Position numbers and translations under genes: made by a program. A stretch of DNA of 14,730 nucleotides from an uncultured Lachnospiraceae bacterium (GTDB lineage: Bacteria; Bacillota; Clostridia; Lachnospirales; Lachnospiraceae). Shown here piece after piece: positions 7,577 to 14,692 of the stretch; the stretch's first letter is position 1; the number at the start of each line of letters is the position of its first letter. The stretch spans positions 1 to 14,730 of the forward strand of contig CAJTVL010000095.1 of assembly GCA_910579425.1 (NCBI GenBank), in the 5' to 3' direction. Below the pieces are notes generated by a model. That model saw only the letters and a list, made by a program, of their open reading frames with translations, did not search any database and was not told the DNA's origin.

Positions 7577-8869
7577 TTACATTTTTCCTGTACTTTTTCC
7601 TGTACTTAAATTTTCATATATATCCAGACAATCCAGGGTGGCAAAATAGTCTTTAGGTGTTTCCGCCCTGCGGATAAGCCGGACGCTTCCGTCTTCTTTC
7701 AGAAGAAGCTCCGCCGACCTGAGCTTTCCGTTATAATTGTACCCCATGGCATGTCCATGAGCCCCCGTATCGTGAATTACCAGATAATCCCCCTTTGCAA
7801 TTTCCGGAAGCATTCTGTCAATCGCGAACTTATCATTATTTTCACACAAAGACCCTGTCACATCATACTTATGGTCACAGGGAGAGTCCTCCTTCCCAAG
7901 CACCGTGATATGATGATAAGCACCGTACATGGCAGGCCGCATCAGATTCACCGCACAGGCATCTACCCCGATATATTCTTTGTGAGTATGCTTTTCGTGG
8001 AGCACCTGTGTCACAAGCTCTCCATAGGGGCCCATCATAAACCTGCCCATTTCTGTATAGATCGCAACATCCCCCATGCCTGCCGGCACAAGCACTTCCT
8101 CATAAACCTTTCGAACCCCCTCGCCGATGATCCGAATATCGTTCCCCTCCTGCTCCGGACGATAAGGAATTCCCACACCGCCTGAAAGATTGATAAAGGT
8201 GATATGCGCTCCCGTCTCCTTTTTCAATCGAACGGCAAGAGCGAACAATTCCTTGGCAAGCGTTGGATAATAATCATTGCTCACCGTATTGCTGGCCAAA
8301 AACGCGTGAATACCAAAGTTTTTAACCCCCTTCTCTTTTAAGATCCGATACCCTTCAAACATCTGCTCCGTGGTAAATCCATATTTGGAATCCCCGGGAT
8401 TGTCCATAATCCCATTACTCATCCGGAAAATACCGCCGGGATTATACCGGCAGCTCATGGTCTCAGGAAGCCTGCCTAAAATCTTCTCCACAAAATCAAT
8501 ATGAGTAATGTCATCCAGATTAATAATCGCTCCCATCCCGGCGGCATAAGCATACTCCTGCGCCGGTGTATCATTGGAGGAAAACATTATATCCTCCCCC
8601 TTCATTCCCAGGGCCTTGCCAAGCATCAGCTCCGTCAGGGAGGAACAGTCGCAGCCACAGCCATATTCCCTCAAAATCTGAATCAAACAGGGATTGGGCG
8701 TTGCCTTTACCGCAAAATACTCTTTAAATCCCGGATTCCATGCAAACGCCTCTTTTACGGCCTTTGCATTTTCACGAATTCCTTTTTCGTCATAAATATG
8801 AAAAGGCGTGGGACAGGTCTTCACAATATCCTTCACCTTCTCCAATGTGACAAAGGGCAGCTTATTCAT
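7577..8869 (-). CDS. lysA: Diaminopimelate decarboxylase
   Basis: LysA is a PLP enzyme of the alanine-racemase fold III group that decarboxylates meso-diaminopimelate to L-lysine. The 430-residue protein has the PLP lysine in YFAVKATPNP (Lys55), the CSSLTEL helix (75-81), His188 in GIHAFLASN, the glycine turn SGGVGIPY (229-236), EMGRFMMGPYG (273-283), CENNDKF (342-348) for the substrate-binding Cys, and DTGAHGHAMGYNYN (367-380). Several motifs differ from E. coli LysA (GGVG for GGG.G, CENND for CESGD), typical of a divergent DAP-decarboxylase branch. Related decarboxylases such as carboxynorspermidine decarboxylase are shorter and less likely. The start follows GAGGAG a few bases upstream. 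The 81-base gap to ung holds overlapping inverted repeats. No terminator separates it from tRNA-Leu. Confidence 0.88.
   Translation of the reverse strand: MNKLPFVTLEKVKDIVKTCPTPFHIYDEKGIRENAKAVKEAFAWNPGFKEYFAVKATPNPCLIQILREYGCGCDCSSLTELMLGKALGMKGEDIMFSSNDTPAQEYAYAAGMGAIINLDDITHIDFVEKILGRLPETMSCRYNPGGIFRMSNGIMDNPGDSKYGFTTEQMFEGYRILKEKGVKNFGIHAFLASNTVSNDYYPTLAKELFALAVRLKKETGAHITFINLSGGVGIPYRPEQEGNDIRIIGEGVRKVYEEVLVPAGMGDVAIYTEMGRFMMGPYGELVTQVLHEKHTHKEYIGVDACAVNLMRPAMYGAYHHITVLGKEDSPCDHKYDVTGSLCENNDKFAIDRMLPEIAKGDYLVIHDTGAHGHAMGYNYNGKLRSAELLLKEDGSVRLIRRAETPKDYFATLDCLDIYENLSTGKSTGKM
7582..7605. repeat. 12-bp perfect tandem duplication at the end of lysA
   Basis: TTTTTCCTGTAC occurs twice head to tail (7582-7593 and 7594-7605). 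On the coding strand it encodes STGK-STGK just before the final Met and stop. An in-frame slippage duplication is the simplest explanation; it should not affect catalysis. Confidence 0.8.
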
Positions 8870-8884
8870 AATTTCTCCTCATTT

Positions 8885-8936
8885 CTGCGCGGCATTTTGC
8901 GCATATCAGGCTTGCGGATGCCGCGCAGCCGCAAGC
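8885..8936 (-). promoter_or_regulatory. Overlapping alternative hairpins in the ung-lysA gap, upstream of the lysA ribosome binding site
   Basis: Two perfect inverted repeats share sequence. Repeat A is CTGCGCGGCAT at 8885-8895 with its complement at 8918-8928. Repeat B is GCTTGCGG at 8910-8917 with its complement at 8929-8936. The loop of B is exactly the right arm of A, so in the lysA mRNA the two stems compete (or form a strained pseudoknot). Stem A ends 4 bases before the purine-rich GAGGAG region of lysA. There is no T-run on either strand, so neither is a standard terminator. It does not resemble the lysine riboswitch or a T-box. The repeats are certain; a regulatory role is inferred. 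Confidence 0.5.
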
Positions 8937-8950
8937 TTCTCTCCTATACG

Positions 8951-9628
8951 TCAGATATTTTCGATCTGCCAGTCAATGGGCGAGATCCCATGGCTCTCCA
9001 AAAACGCGTTGGCCTGGCTGAAATGTTTACATCCAAAAAAACCTCTGAAAGCCGACAACGGACTTGGATGAGGCGCCTTTAGTATCAAATGTCCGGGATT
9101 TGTAAGCATGGGAATCTTGCTTTGGGCAGGCCGTCCCCAGAGAAGATACACGACAGGCCTCTCCTGTGCATTTACCGCCTGAATAATCGCATCGGTAAAC
9201 TGCTCCCAGCCCCTGCCCTGATGGGAACCCGGCTGATGGGCCCGCACTGTAAGCACCGTATTGAGCATCAAAACTCCCTGTCTGGCCCATTTTTCCAGAT
9301 AACCGTTGTTGGGTATAAAGCATCCCAGATCCTCCTTCAGCTCCTGATATATATTTTGAAGAGACGGGGGAATTTCAGACTGATCAGGCAGCACCGAAAA
9401 ACAGAGCCCGTGAGCCTGACGAGGGCCATGATAAGGATCCTGTCCCAATATCAGCGCCTTCACCTCACTTAAGGGCGTCAAATGAAATGCATTGAAAATA
9501 TCATCTGCCGGCGGATAAACCACACGGGTATTATACTCCTGCCTTATAAAGCGATACAGTTCCTTGTAATAAGGTTTTTTAAATTCATCCTGTATGCATG
9601 GCAGCCAGTCATTGTCAATCATTGCCAT
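8951..9628 (-). CDS. ung: Uracil-DNA glycosylase, family 1
   Basis: Ung removes uracil from DNA, starting base excision repair. The 225-residue protein is of normal length. It has the water-activating motif GQDPYHG with Asp64 and His67, the uracil-recognition Asn in LMLNTVLTV (Asn123), and the DNA-intercalation loop HPSPLSA with His187. The numbering matches E. coli Ung. The ATG at 9628 is preceded by AAGGA with 8-base spacing; a second ATG two codons later is possible. It starts 56 bases after hisF and is followed by lysA in the same direction. No clear promoter is visible in the gap. Confidence 0.97.
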   Translation of the reverse strand: MAMIDNDWLPCIQDEFKKPYYKELYRFIRQEYNTRVVYPPADDIFNAFHLTPLSEVKALILGQDPYHGPRQAHGLCFSVLPDQSEIPPSLQNIYQELKEDLGCFIPNNGYLEKWARQGVLMLNTVLTVRAHQPGSHQGRGWEQFTDAIIQAVNAQERPVVYLLWGRPAQSKIPMLTNPGHLILKAPHPSPLSAFRGFFGCKHFSQANAFLESHGISPIDWQIENI

Positions 9629-9684
9629 CGCAGTTTCCTTATCCTTTCCGTATATATTGTGCCCAAAAGCAGCAAAAATCCCTG

Positions 9685-10446
9685 CTACAGCCGTACGGAC
9701 ACTCCCTTCTTCTGCAAATACTCCTTTAACTCCTTAATCTCTAACTCCTTATAATGAAAAAGAGAAGCTGCCAGAACCGCTTCCGCCCCTCCCTCTGTCA
9801 GGGCTTCATAAAAATGTTCCTTCTCTCCCGCCCCGCCGGAGGCAATCACAGGAATTGAAACCTTTTCCGCCACGGCTCTGGTCAGGGCAATGTCATATCC
9901 TGCCTTGGTTCCATCGCCGTCCATACTGGTCAGCAATATCTCCCCTGCCCCTAACCGGCTGGCCTTTACTGCCCACTCCACGGCATCAATGCCCATATCG
10001 ACCCGCCCGCCGTTTTTAAAGATATTCCAGCCCCGGCCGTCCTCTCTCCTCCTGGCATCTATGGCCACCACCACACACTGGCTTCCAAACTGCTTTGCCG
10101 CCTCTCTGATCAGCCCCGGATTCATGATAGCGGCAGAATTGACGGCGACCTTATCGGCGCCTTCCCGAAGAATCATCCTGAAATCTTCTACCGTCCTGAT
10201 ACCGCCGCCTACAGTAAACGGAATAAACACCGTCTCCGCCACTCTTCTTACCATATCCGCCCTGATTTCTCTGTGATCCGACGAAGCCGTAATGTCCAAA
10301 AAAACCAACTCGTCCGCCCCGGCCCGGTCATATTCCCTGGCAACCTCCACCGGGTTCCCGGCATCTCTCAGGTTCACAAAGTTGGTTCCTTTCACTACTC
10401 TGCCATTATTTACATCCAGACAGGGAATGATTCTTTTCGTGTACAT
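9685..10446 (-). CDS. hisF: Imidazole glycerol phosphate synthase, cyclase subunit
   Basis: HisF is the (beta/alpha)8-barrel synthase that uses ammonia from HisH to turn PRFAR into imidazole glycerol phosphate and AICAR, linking histidine and purine synthesis. The 253-residue protein has the catalytic Asp11 in RIIPCLDV and Asp130 in VVAIDARR. Both phosphate sites are visible: TVGGGIRT (78-85) and the IASGGAG loop near the C-terminus. The N-terminus MYTKRIIPCLDV is canonical, which fixes the start. GGAGGG lies 5-6 bases upstream, inside hisH. The gene overlaps hisH by 41 bases. A weak stem AGCAG/CTGCT with a short T-run at about 9665-9686 overlaps its stop and may partly terminate. Confidence 0.97.
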   Translation of the reverse strand: MYTKRIIPCLDVNNGRVVKGTNFVNLRDAGNPVEVAREYDRAGADELVFLDITASSDHREIRADMVRRVAETVFIPFTVGGGIRTVEDFRMILREGADKVAVNSAAIMNPGLIREAAKQFGSQCVVVAIDARRREDGRGWNIFKNGGRVDMGIDAVEWAVKASRLGAGEILLTSMDGDGTKAGYDIALTRAVAEKVSIPVIASGGAGEKEHFYEALTEGGAEAVLAASLFHYKELEIKELKEYLQKKGVSVRL

Positions 10447-11059
10447 GATACCCTCCGCTGTTCATAAAATTCCTCAAAATTGTAAGTCCGACCTGAGAGC
10501 TTTTTTCGGGATGAAACTGACAGGCAAAAACATTGCCTTTTTCCACAGAGGCATGAATCAATGCTCCATACTCCGAAGACGCGGTCACAATTTTCTCATC
10601 CGCCGCCTGCAAATAATAAGAATGCACAAAATAGACATAAGCATCCTCCGAAATACCCTGAAAAAGACGTCCTCTGTTGGGGAATTTCAGAGAATTCCAA
10701 CCGATATGGGGAATTTTCAGTCCTTCTTCTTCCGGAAGACGCAGTATCCTGCCGGGAAGAATGCCAAGGCCTTTTACTCCCGGACTTTCTTCACTGCTCT
10801 CAAACAAAAGCTGCAGCCCAAGACAAATCCCCAGAAAAGGAATCTCTTCCCCGATTACCTCCCGGATTACCTCCTCCAATCCGTAACCCCGGAGCTTTTC
10901 CATTGCGGAGCCAAAGGCCCCAACCCCGGGCAGGATCACATGATCCGCTTCACGGATCACCTTCCTGTCCCTGGTGATCACAGCCTCCTCGCCCAGATAT
11001 AAAAGTGCCTTTTCTACGCTTTTAATATTTCCCGCATCATAATCAATGATTGCCGTCAT
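10406..11059 (-). CDS. hisH: Imidazole glycerol phosphate synthase, glutamine amidotransferase subunit
   Basis: HisH is a class I glutaminase that makes ammonia for HisF and channels it through the HisF barrel. The catalytic triad is visible: Cys79 in LGICLGLQ, with His183 and Glu185 in FHPEKS. GVGAFG (46-51) forms the oxyanion strand, and the HIGWN and VHSYY motifs are present. The protein is 217 residues; HisH normally ends near residue 200 (here ILRNFMN), so the last 17 residues are an extension that runs into hisF. AGGAG lies about 10 bases before the ATG. It starts 49 bases after the preceding membrane-protein gene, with no terminator seen between. Other his genes are not in the window. 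Confidence 0.97.
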   Translation of the reverse strand: MTAIIDYDAGNIKSVEKALLYLGEEAVITRDRKVIREADHVILPGVGAFGSAMEKLRGYGLEEVIREVIGEEIPFLGICLGLQLLFESSEESPGVKGLGILPGRILRLPEEEGLKIPHIGWNSLKFPNRGRLFQGISEDAYVYFVHSYYLQAADEKIVTASSEYGALIHASVEKGNVFACQFHPEKSSQVGLTILRNFMNSGGYHVHEKNHSLSGCK

Positions 11060-11108
11060 CTCTTCACTGCTCCTCTTAAGGCCTGCCGGCTCTTTCGTGC
11101 TGTCATCC

Positions 11109-12707
11109 CTAATTCAGTATATCCTCCTCTTCCGGAAGGACATCCTCCAGAGGCACGCCCTCTGAACCTGCGCCCTCCGTAGAATCATCGCCTGAGAATT
11201 GTTCATCCGCCTCTGATCCTGCCTCCGTGCCCGAACTGCCTGCATCCGATGTCTGTTCCTCCTGCGGCATGACAGCTTCCTCTCCAAAGGAAAGGTCTTC
11301 TCCAAGGATTTTATACATGGCTTTTGTATACTCAACCTTATCATAGCAGGCAATTTCCACCGCCTGTGCCTGGCTGAGCCCGTAGTTGCTTTCCAGAATA
11401 GCGCAAATCTGTAAATATATAGTGTCTACCTCATTTCGCACTTGATATTCGTCTGCTTCCCACAATTCCTGATACTCTTCCACCCCCCGCATCAGAGAAT
11501 CCACAGCTTCCATTTCCCTTCCCAGGGCAATATTGTTCTCGTATGACTCCAAGCGTCTCTCCATTTGCCGGATGGTCCGGGCCTGGTTAAAAAGCAATGT
11601 TTCATCTGTGCTTAACTTTTTGTCATAAAAAAGCAGATAGACCGTTTCGTAATCTTTTTCCTGGACTGCCCTGCGCACAGCCTGTTTATCCGCATATTCC
11701 GGAATAAAGGTGGTCACAATCATCACCCCTGCAATAATGGAGAGACAAAGCCCTGCAATTGCAGCAAAACTCTTACCGTTTAATATTTTAACAGGCTTTT
11801 CCGCCGGCTTCTCCACCGGCTTTTCTTTCTTTTTCTTAGGCTCCGCAGGTTTTTTCGCCTTTGCCTTTGGTTTTTGTTTTGCCTCCTTTGCGTTTTTCTT
11901 TTCTTTTTTGTCCTCTTTCTTCTTTGCGCTCTTTTTAGCCGACCTCGAAGATTTTTTCCCTTCATCGCCGTTTAATTCGTTCAATATCTTAACGTTTTCA
12001 TCCGCTGCGGTATCAGGATCATCCTCGCCGAAATCCTCTTTTCCTCCAAAAAGAGAGACAATTTTGGAGAGAAAGGACGGCTTCTTTTCTCCCTCCTGCG
12101 AATCTGCAGCCTCTTTAGGCTTTTTCTCCTTTTTTTCTTTTTTCTTCTTTTTCTTTTTCGGGTTTTTCTTTTTCTGCTCTCCGTCGTCCTCCTGCTGCTC
12201 CTGCTTAGGGGCCTCGCTGCCCGCACTGTCACTTAAGGGCAGATCTCCTAAAGGAGTATCCCCCTCAGCAAAAATATCAAAGACCTCATCCGGATTGTCC
12301 TCATCCGCCTGATTTTCGGTTGCGCTTTCCAAAAGTGCAAGCATATCATCATCAATCTTCTCATTCAGGTCAGCCTGCTGCAGAAGATTATTAATCTCAT
12401 CCAGATCCGAATCCATTTCCGGACTTTTAGAGGAAGCCTCGCCATTTCCCGAATCGGACGCATTCTCCGTCTGTTTGACAGGCTCCGTTCCGGTCTCTCT
12501 CTCCCCTGCTTTTTCAGCCGGGCGCTTGTTACTCTCTCCCTCGAATTCAGGCATCGGCGGCAGCATATCGTTGTTTACCAACATATCGGCCTGTGCCAAA
12601 AGCTTATCGATATTTATTTCCCACTCGTCATCTCCGGCTCCGCCTGACATATTGTCCAGCCCGTCCAAAGATGTGTCCTTTTCCATTCCGTTAGTCTTTT
12701 CATCCAT
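11109..12707 (-). CDS. Uncharacterised single-span membrane protein with acidic and poly-lysine regions
   Basis: I do not recognise a named family. The 532-residue protein has an acidic Ser/Glu/Asp-rich N-terminal part (1-170), a lysine-rich stretch near 176-200 with seven consecutive Lys, and a second Lys/Ala/Pro-rich stretch near 249-302 (KPVEKPAEKPVK-like). One membrane helix follows at about 313-335 (AIAGLCLSIIAGVMIVTTFI), then a predicted helical domain of about 140 residues (SYENNIALGREMEAVDSLMR), and an acidic Ser/Gly/Glu tail (about 476-532). The positive charge before the helix predicts a cytoplasmic N-terminus and an exported C-terminus. There is no signal peptide or enzyme motif. 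The helical part (ADKQAVRRAVQEKDYETVYL) looks like TPR-like or scaffold sequence. It follows the Sir2-like gene by 18 bases and precedes hisH by 49, suggesting one transcript. Confidence 0.8.
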   Translation of the reverse strand: MDEKTNGMEKDTSLDGLDNMSGGAGDDEWEINIDKLLAQADMLVNNDMLPPMPEFEGESNKRPAEKAGERETGTEPVKQTENASDSGNGEASSKSPEMDSDLDEINNLLQQADLNEKIDDDMLALLESATENQADEDNPDEVFDIFAEGDTPLGDLPLSDSAGSEAPKQEQQEDDGEQKKKNPKKKKKKKEKKEKKPKEAADSQEGEKKPSFLSKIVSLFGGKEDFGEDDPDTAADENVKILNELNGDEGKKSSRSAKKSAKKKEDKKEKKNAKEAKQKPKAKAKKPAEPKKKKEKPVEKPAEKPVKILNGKSFAAIAGLCLSIIAGVMIVTTFIPEYADKQAVRRAVQEKDYETVYLLFYDKKLSTDETLLFNQARTIRQMERRLESYENNIALGREMEAVDSLMRGVEEYQELWEADEYQVRNEVDTIYLQICAILESNYGLSQAQAVEIACYDKVEYTKAMYKILGEDLSFGEEAVMPQEEQTSDAGSSGTEAGSEADEQFSGDDSTEGAGSEGVPLEDVLPEEEDILN

Positions 12708-12725
12708 TTTAATACAGCTCCTCCA

Positions 12726-13505
12726 TTATTTGAGACATAATTCCATCAAAAACTCTTCCGGTTTCTGACAAATTCCACAGGCCCTGCCGCTGATCTCCTC
12801 CGCAACCTGATACAGCTTCTCATGAACCCTGAAAAGCTCCGCCTTTTGATTAAAAAAAGTGATTTTCTCAAAGGGCCATCTGACGACGGTAGGGTATTTC
12901 ATTCCGACTCCCAGCTCAAGAATACACAGCTTCCTGTTCACCGTTCCCTGCAGCCATTTTTTATAACGATTCCAGCCGCCTAAATAGCCTTCCTCCACAT
13001 AATCTGCCGCATCCGCATTATTAAACACCAAAGAACTGCCACACCTTGGACAGAGAGGTTCTCTTGGCCTGTCGCCTTCCTGTCCTGTATGTAAAAAAGT
13101 TTCAATTTGACCGATAAGCCCCCTAGGCACTGGATACAGTTCTGTCGAACATTTCTTGCTGCACTGCAATTGTTCATAGCTGCCGCAGGGCGACACCATT
13201 CGGCCCTGGTCAATACCGCTTCTTTCCAACAGCCCATCCTGGCAAAGAGAAACAATAAAATAATTCTTCCCCGCAAGGCAGGATGCCAAAGCCTCATAAA
13301 TCCCTGCCTTTTCCTTCTCCCTGCTTTCCGCCGTTTCTTTTCTCAGGAAAGGAAACATCCATTCATTCTTGGATTTCTTTGTCTTCAGAGCACGTTCCAG
13401 ATACCCCTCATCTTTCTCCACGCAGCTAAAAACATCTAATTCCTCTCCGATTCCAACCAGTACCTGGTCAGCCTCCTCCATCTTTCTAATTACCTGCTCT
13501 ACCAT
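12726..13505 (-). CDS. Degenerate Sir2 (sirtuin)-like protein
   Basis: The 259-residue protein follows the sirtuin plan but with altered active-site residues. VLVGIGEELD (15-24) matches the first NAD-binding loop. SLCQDGLLERSG (86-97) lines up with the TQNIDGLHERAG motif. SPCGSYEQLQCSKKC (105-119) and PLCPRCG (150-156) match the catalytic HG motif plus zinc-binding CxxxC and CxxC. FFNQ (217-220) matches the IN/N region. The HG histidine is Cys107, and the conserved TQN Asn appears as Cys, so classic deacetylation is doubtful; ADP-ribosyl or NAD binding is possible. An extra CGIC lies at 243-246. The ATG at 13505 has only a weak GGGA before it and overlaps the stop of an 8-codon leader frame. 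It pairs with the membrane-protein gene 18 bases downstream. Family assignment is by motif reading only. Confidence 0.65.
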   Translation of the reverse strand: MVEQVIRKMEEADQVLVGIGEELDVFSCVEKDEGYLERALKTKKSKNEWMFPFLRKETAESREKEKAGIYEALASCLAGKNYFIVSLCQDGLLERSGIDQGRMVSPCGSYEQLQCSKKCSTELYPVPRGLIGQIETFLHTGQEGDRPREPLCPRCGSSLVFNNADAADYVEEGYLGGWNRYKKWLQGTVNRKLCILELGVGMKYPTVVRWPFEKITFFNQKAELFRVHEKLYQVAEEISGRACGICQKPEEFLMELCLK

Positions 13506-13552
13506 CCGATAAATCCCGTCTCCATTTGATTAATCCTGTATAATAGATGACA

Positions 13553-13580
13553 CAAGAAATGAGCCGGAATTTCTCCCGGC
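13553..13580 (-). terminator. Possible weak terminator after cheV
   Basis: The stem GCCGG / CCGGC (13563-13567 and 13576-13580) has an 8-base loop. On the - strand it is followed by TCATTTCTTG, which is only moderately T-rich. Another short repeat, AGAGTG/CACTCT (13585-13590 and 13608-13613), lies between it and the cheV stop. Efficiency would be low to moderate. Confidence 0.4.
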
Positions 13581-13628
13581 CCATAGAGTGTGTCTGAACC
13601 GCTCTTCCACTCTAAGACCTTCAATGTC

Positions 13629-14528
13629 TTACACATTTCCAACCAACCCGTCTATCACTTTCACCAAATTTCCGATTTCCGGTTTTGAAAGCTGTGCGCT
13701 GGCTCCTAATGCTTCTCCCTTTCGCTTCATTTCCTCATTTACAAGAGACGAGAAAATAACTATCGGGATTTCTTTGGTAACCGGATCATCCTTTACCAGT
13801 TTGATCAGCCTGTGCCCATCCATCATCGGCATTTCAATATCCGTGACAATACATTTGACATCCTCACCCAGGGTTCCCTGGTTTTTGCATTCCATAATAT
13901 ATTCATAAGCTTCCAGCCCATTGTATGTACGCGTCAGATTATTGTACCCGGCTTTCTTCAAACAGTTAACGATCAGGCGGTTTAACAGTACGGAATCCTC
14001 CGCAATCAATATAGGAACATCACTCCTGCCTCTGGCGCCCAATTCATCAATTTCACTGATTCTAAGCCCCGTCTCGGGATTAATGTCCGTCACAATCTTT
14101 TCAAAATCAAGAATAATGACCAGCCTTCCCTCAAGCTTCACAATACCAGTCGTAATACTTTCCTCTTCATTGAAGAGTTCTGCCCCCGGCTTAATGATAT
14201 TTTCCCAGGAAACTCTGTGGATTCGCCTCACTGCATCCACATGGAAAGCAATAGCCAATTTGTTAAAATTAGTGATAATATATAAACCGCCTGGTTTGGA
14301 AACTCCGCGCCCCAGACAATTTCTCAGATCAATGGCCGTTATGAGCCTTTCCCTTGGCATAAAAATTCCTTCTATGCATGGATTTGCATGCGGTACAGGC
14401 ACTGTCTCCTGGTAAGGCGTAATCTCCTTTACCTTTGCTACATTAATCCCATAAGCATATCCATCTAAAACAAACTCCAGAACTTCAAGCTCATTGGTTC
14501 CGTTTTCAAGAAGAATTTTTGTGTCCAT
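13629..14528 (-). CDS. cheV: Chemotaxis protein CheV (CheW domain plus receiver domain)
   Basis: CheV links chemoreceptors to the CheA kinase at the cytoplasmic face of the receptor array and is tuned by phosphorylation. Residues 1-155 form a CheW domain (ELEVLEFVLDGYAYGINVAK, then KVKEI and PNPCIEGIFMPRE-like sequence). Residues 171-299 form a response-regulator receiver with the acidic pair Glu177-Asp178 (LIAEDS), phospho-acceptor Asp230 (VTDIEMPMMDG), Ser260/261 in place of Thr, and Lys282 (LSKPE). At 299 residues it matches the family length. The ATG is preceded by GGGGTGA. It has its own promoter and no chemotaxis neighbours in the window, so it would be an unlinked chemotaxis gene. The organism is therefore probably motile or recently so. 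Confidence 0.94.
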   Translation of the reverse strand: MDTKILLENGTNELEVLEFVLDGYAYGINVAKVKEITPYQETVPVPHANPCIEGIFMPRERLITAIDLRNCLGRGVSKPGGLYIITNFNKLAIAFHVDAVRRIHRVSWENIIKPGAELFNEEESITTGIVKLEGRLVIILDFEKIVTDINPETGLRISEIDELGARGRSDVPILIAEDSVLLNRLIVNCLKKAGYNNLTRTYNGLEAYEYIMECKNQGTLGEDVKCIVTDIEMPMMDGHRLIKLVKDDPVTKEIPIVIFSSLVNEEMKRKGEALGASAQLSKPEIGNLVKVIDGLVGNV

Positions 14529-14567
14529 TTATATCACCCCGTATTTTTTGATGACCTAACCTTTTCA

Positions 14568-14596
14568 ATTATATCATATATTTTTCTTTTAAACAA
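14568..14596 (-). promoter_or_regulatory. Promoter for cheV
   Basis: Read on the - strand, -35 TTGTTT (14596-14591), a 17-base A-rich spacer and a perfect -10 TATAAT (14573-14568). The -35 box lies inside the T-rich tail of the rRNA terminator. I see no sigma-28 (flagellar) promoter consensus here. Confidence 0.65.
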
Positions 14597-14621
14597 CAAA
14601 AAAAGCAGTTTAACTGCTTTT
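14591..14621 (-). terminator. Terminator of the rRNA operon
   Basis: The perfect stem AAAAGCAGT / ACTGCTTTT (14601-14609 and 14613-14621) has a 3-base loop. On the - strand it continues into a T-rich tail (14604-14591). It lies about 70 bases after the 23S 3' end. The bases between (14622-14692) contain no 5S gene and nothing else I recognise. Confidence 0.85.
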
Positions 14622-14692
14622 CCTTAGGGCCATACCCTCAAAACCGAATACCGCTCTTCGTATCTTCCTTCCACCTCTTTTAACCTGCACTC

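Noticed and set aside
8885..8936. Intrinsic terminator between ung and lysA
   Set aside because: The GC-rich stems have no T-run after them on either strand.
9629..9684. Promoter for ung
   Set aside because: AT-rich TATATA exists, but no -35 box at proper spacing was found.
11060..11108. T-box, his leader or promoter before hisH
   Set aside because: The gap is only 49 bases, with no T-box motif, no His-rich leader peptide and no clear -10/-35 pair.
11710..12312. Long + strand open frame rich in Phe and Ser
   Set aside because: It is the reverse complement of the lysine/glutamate-rich coding region; low-complexity complement with no ribosome binding site.
14529..14692. 5S rRNA or tRNA between 23S and cheV
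   Set aside because: No tRNA or 5S sequence signature is present; the stretch holds only the terminator and the cheV promoter.
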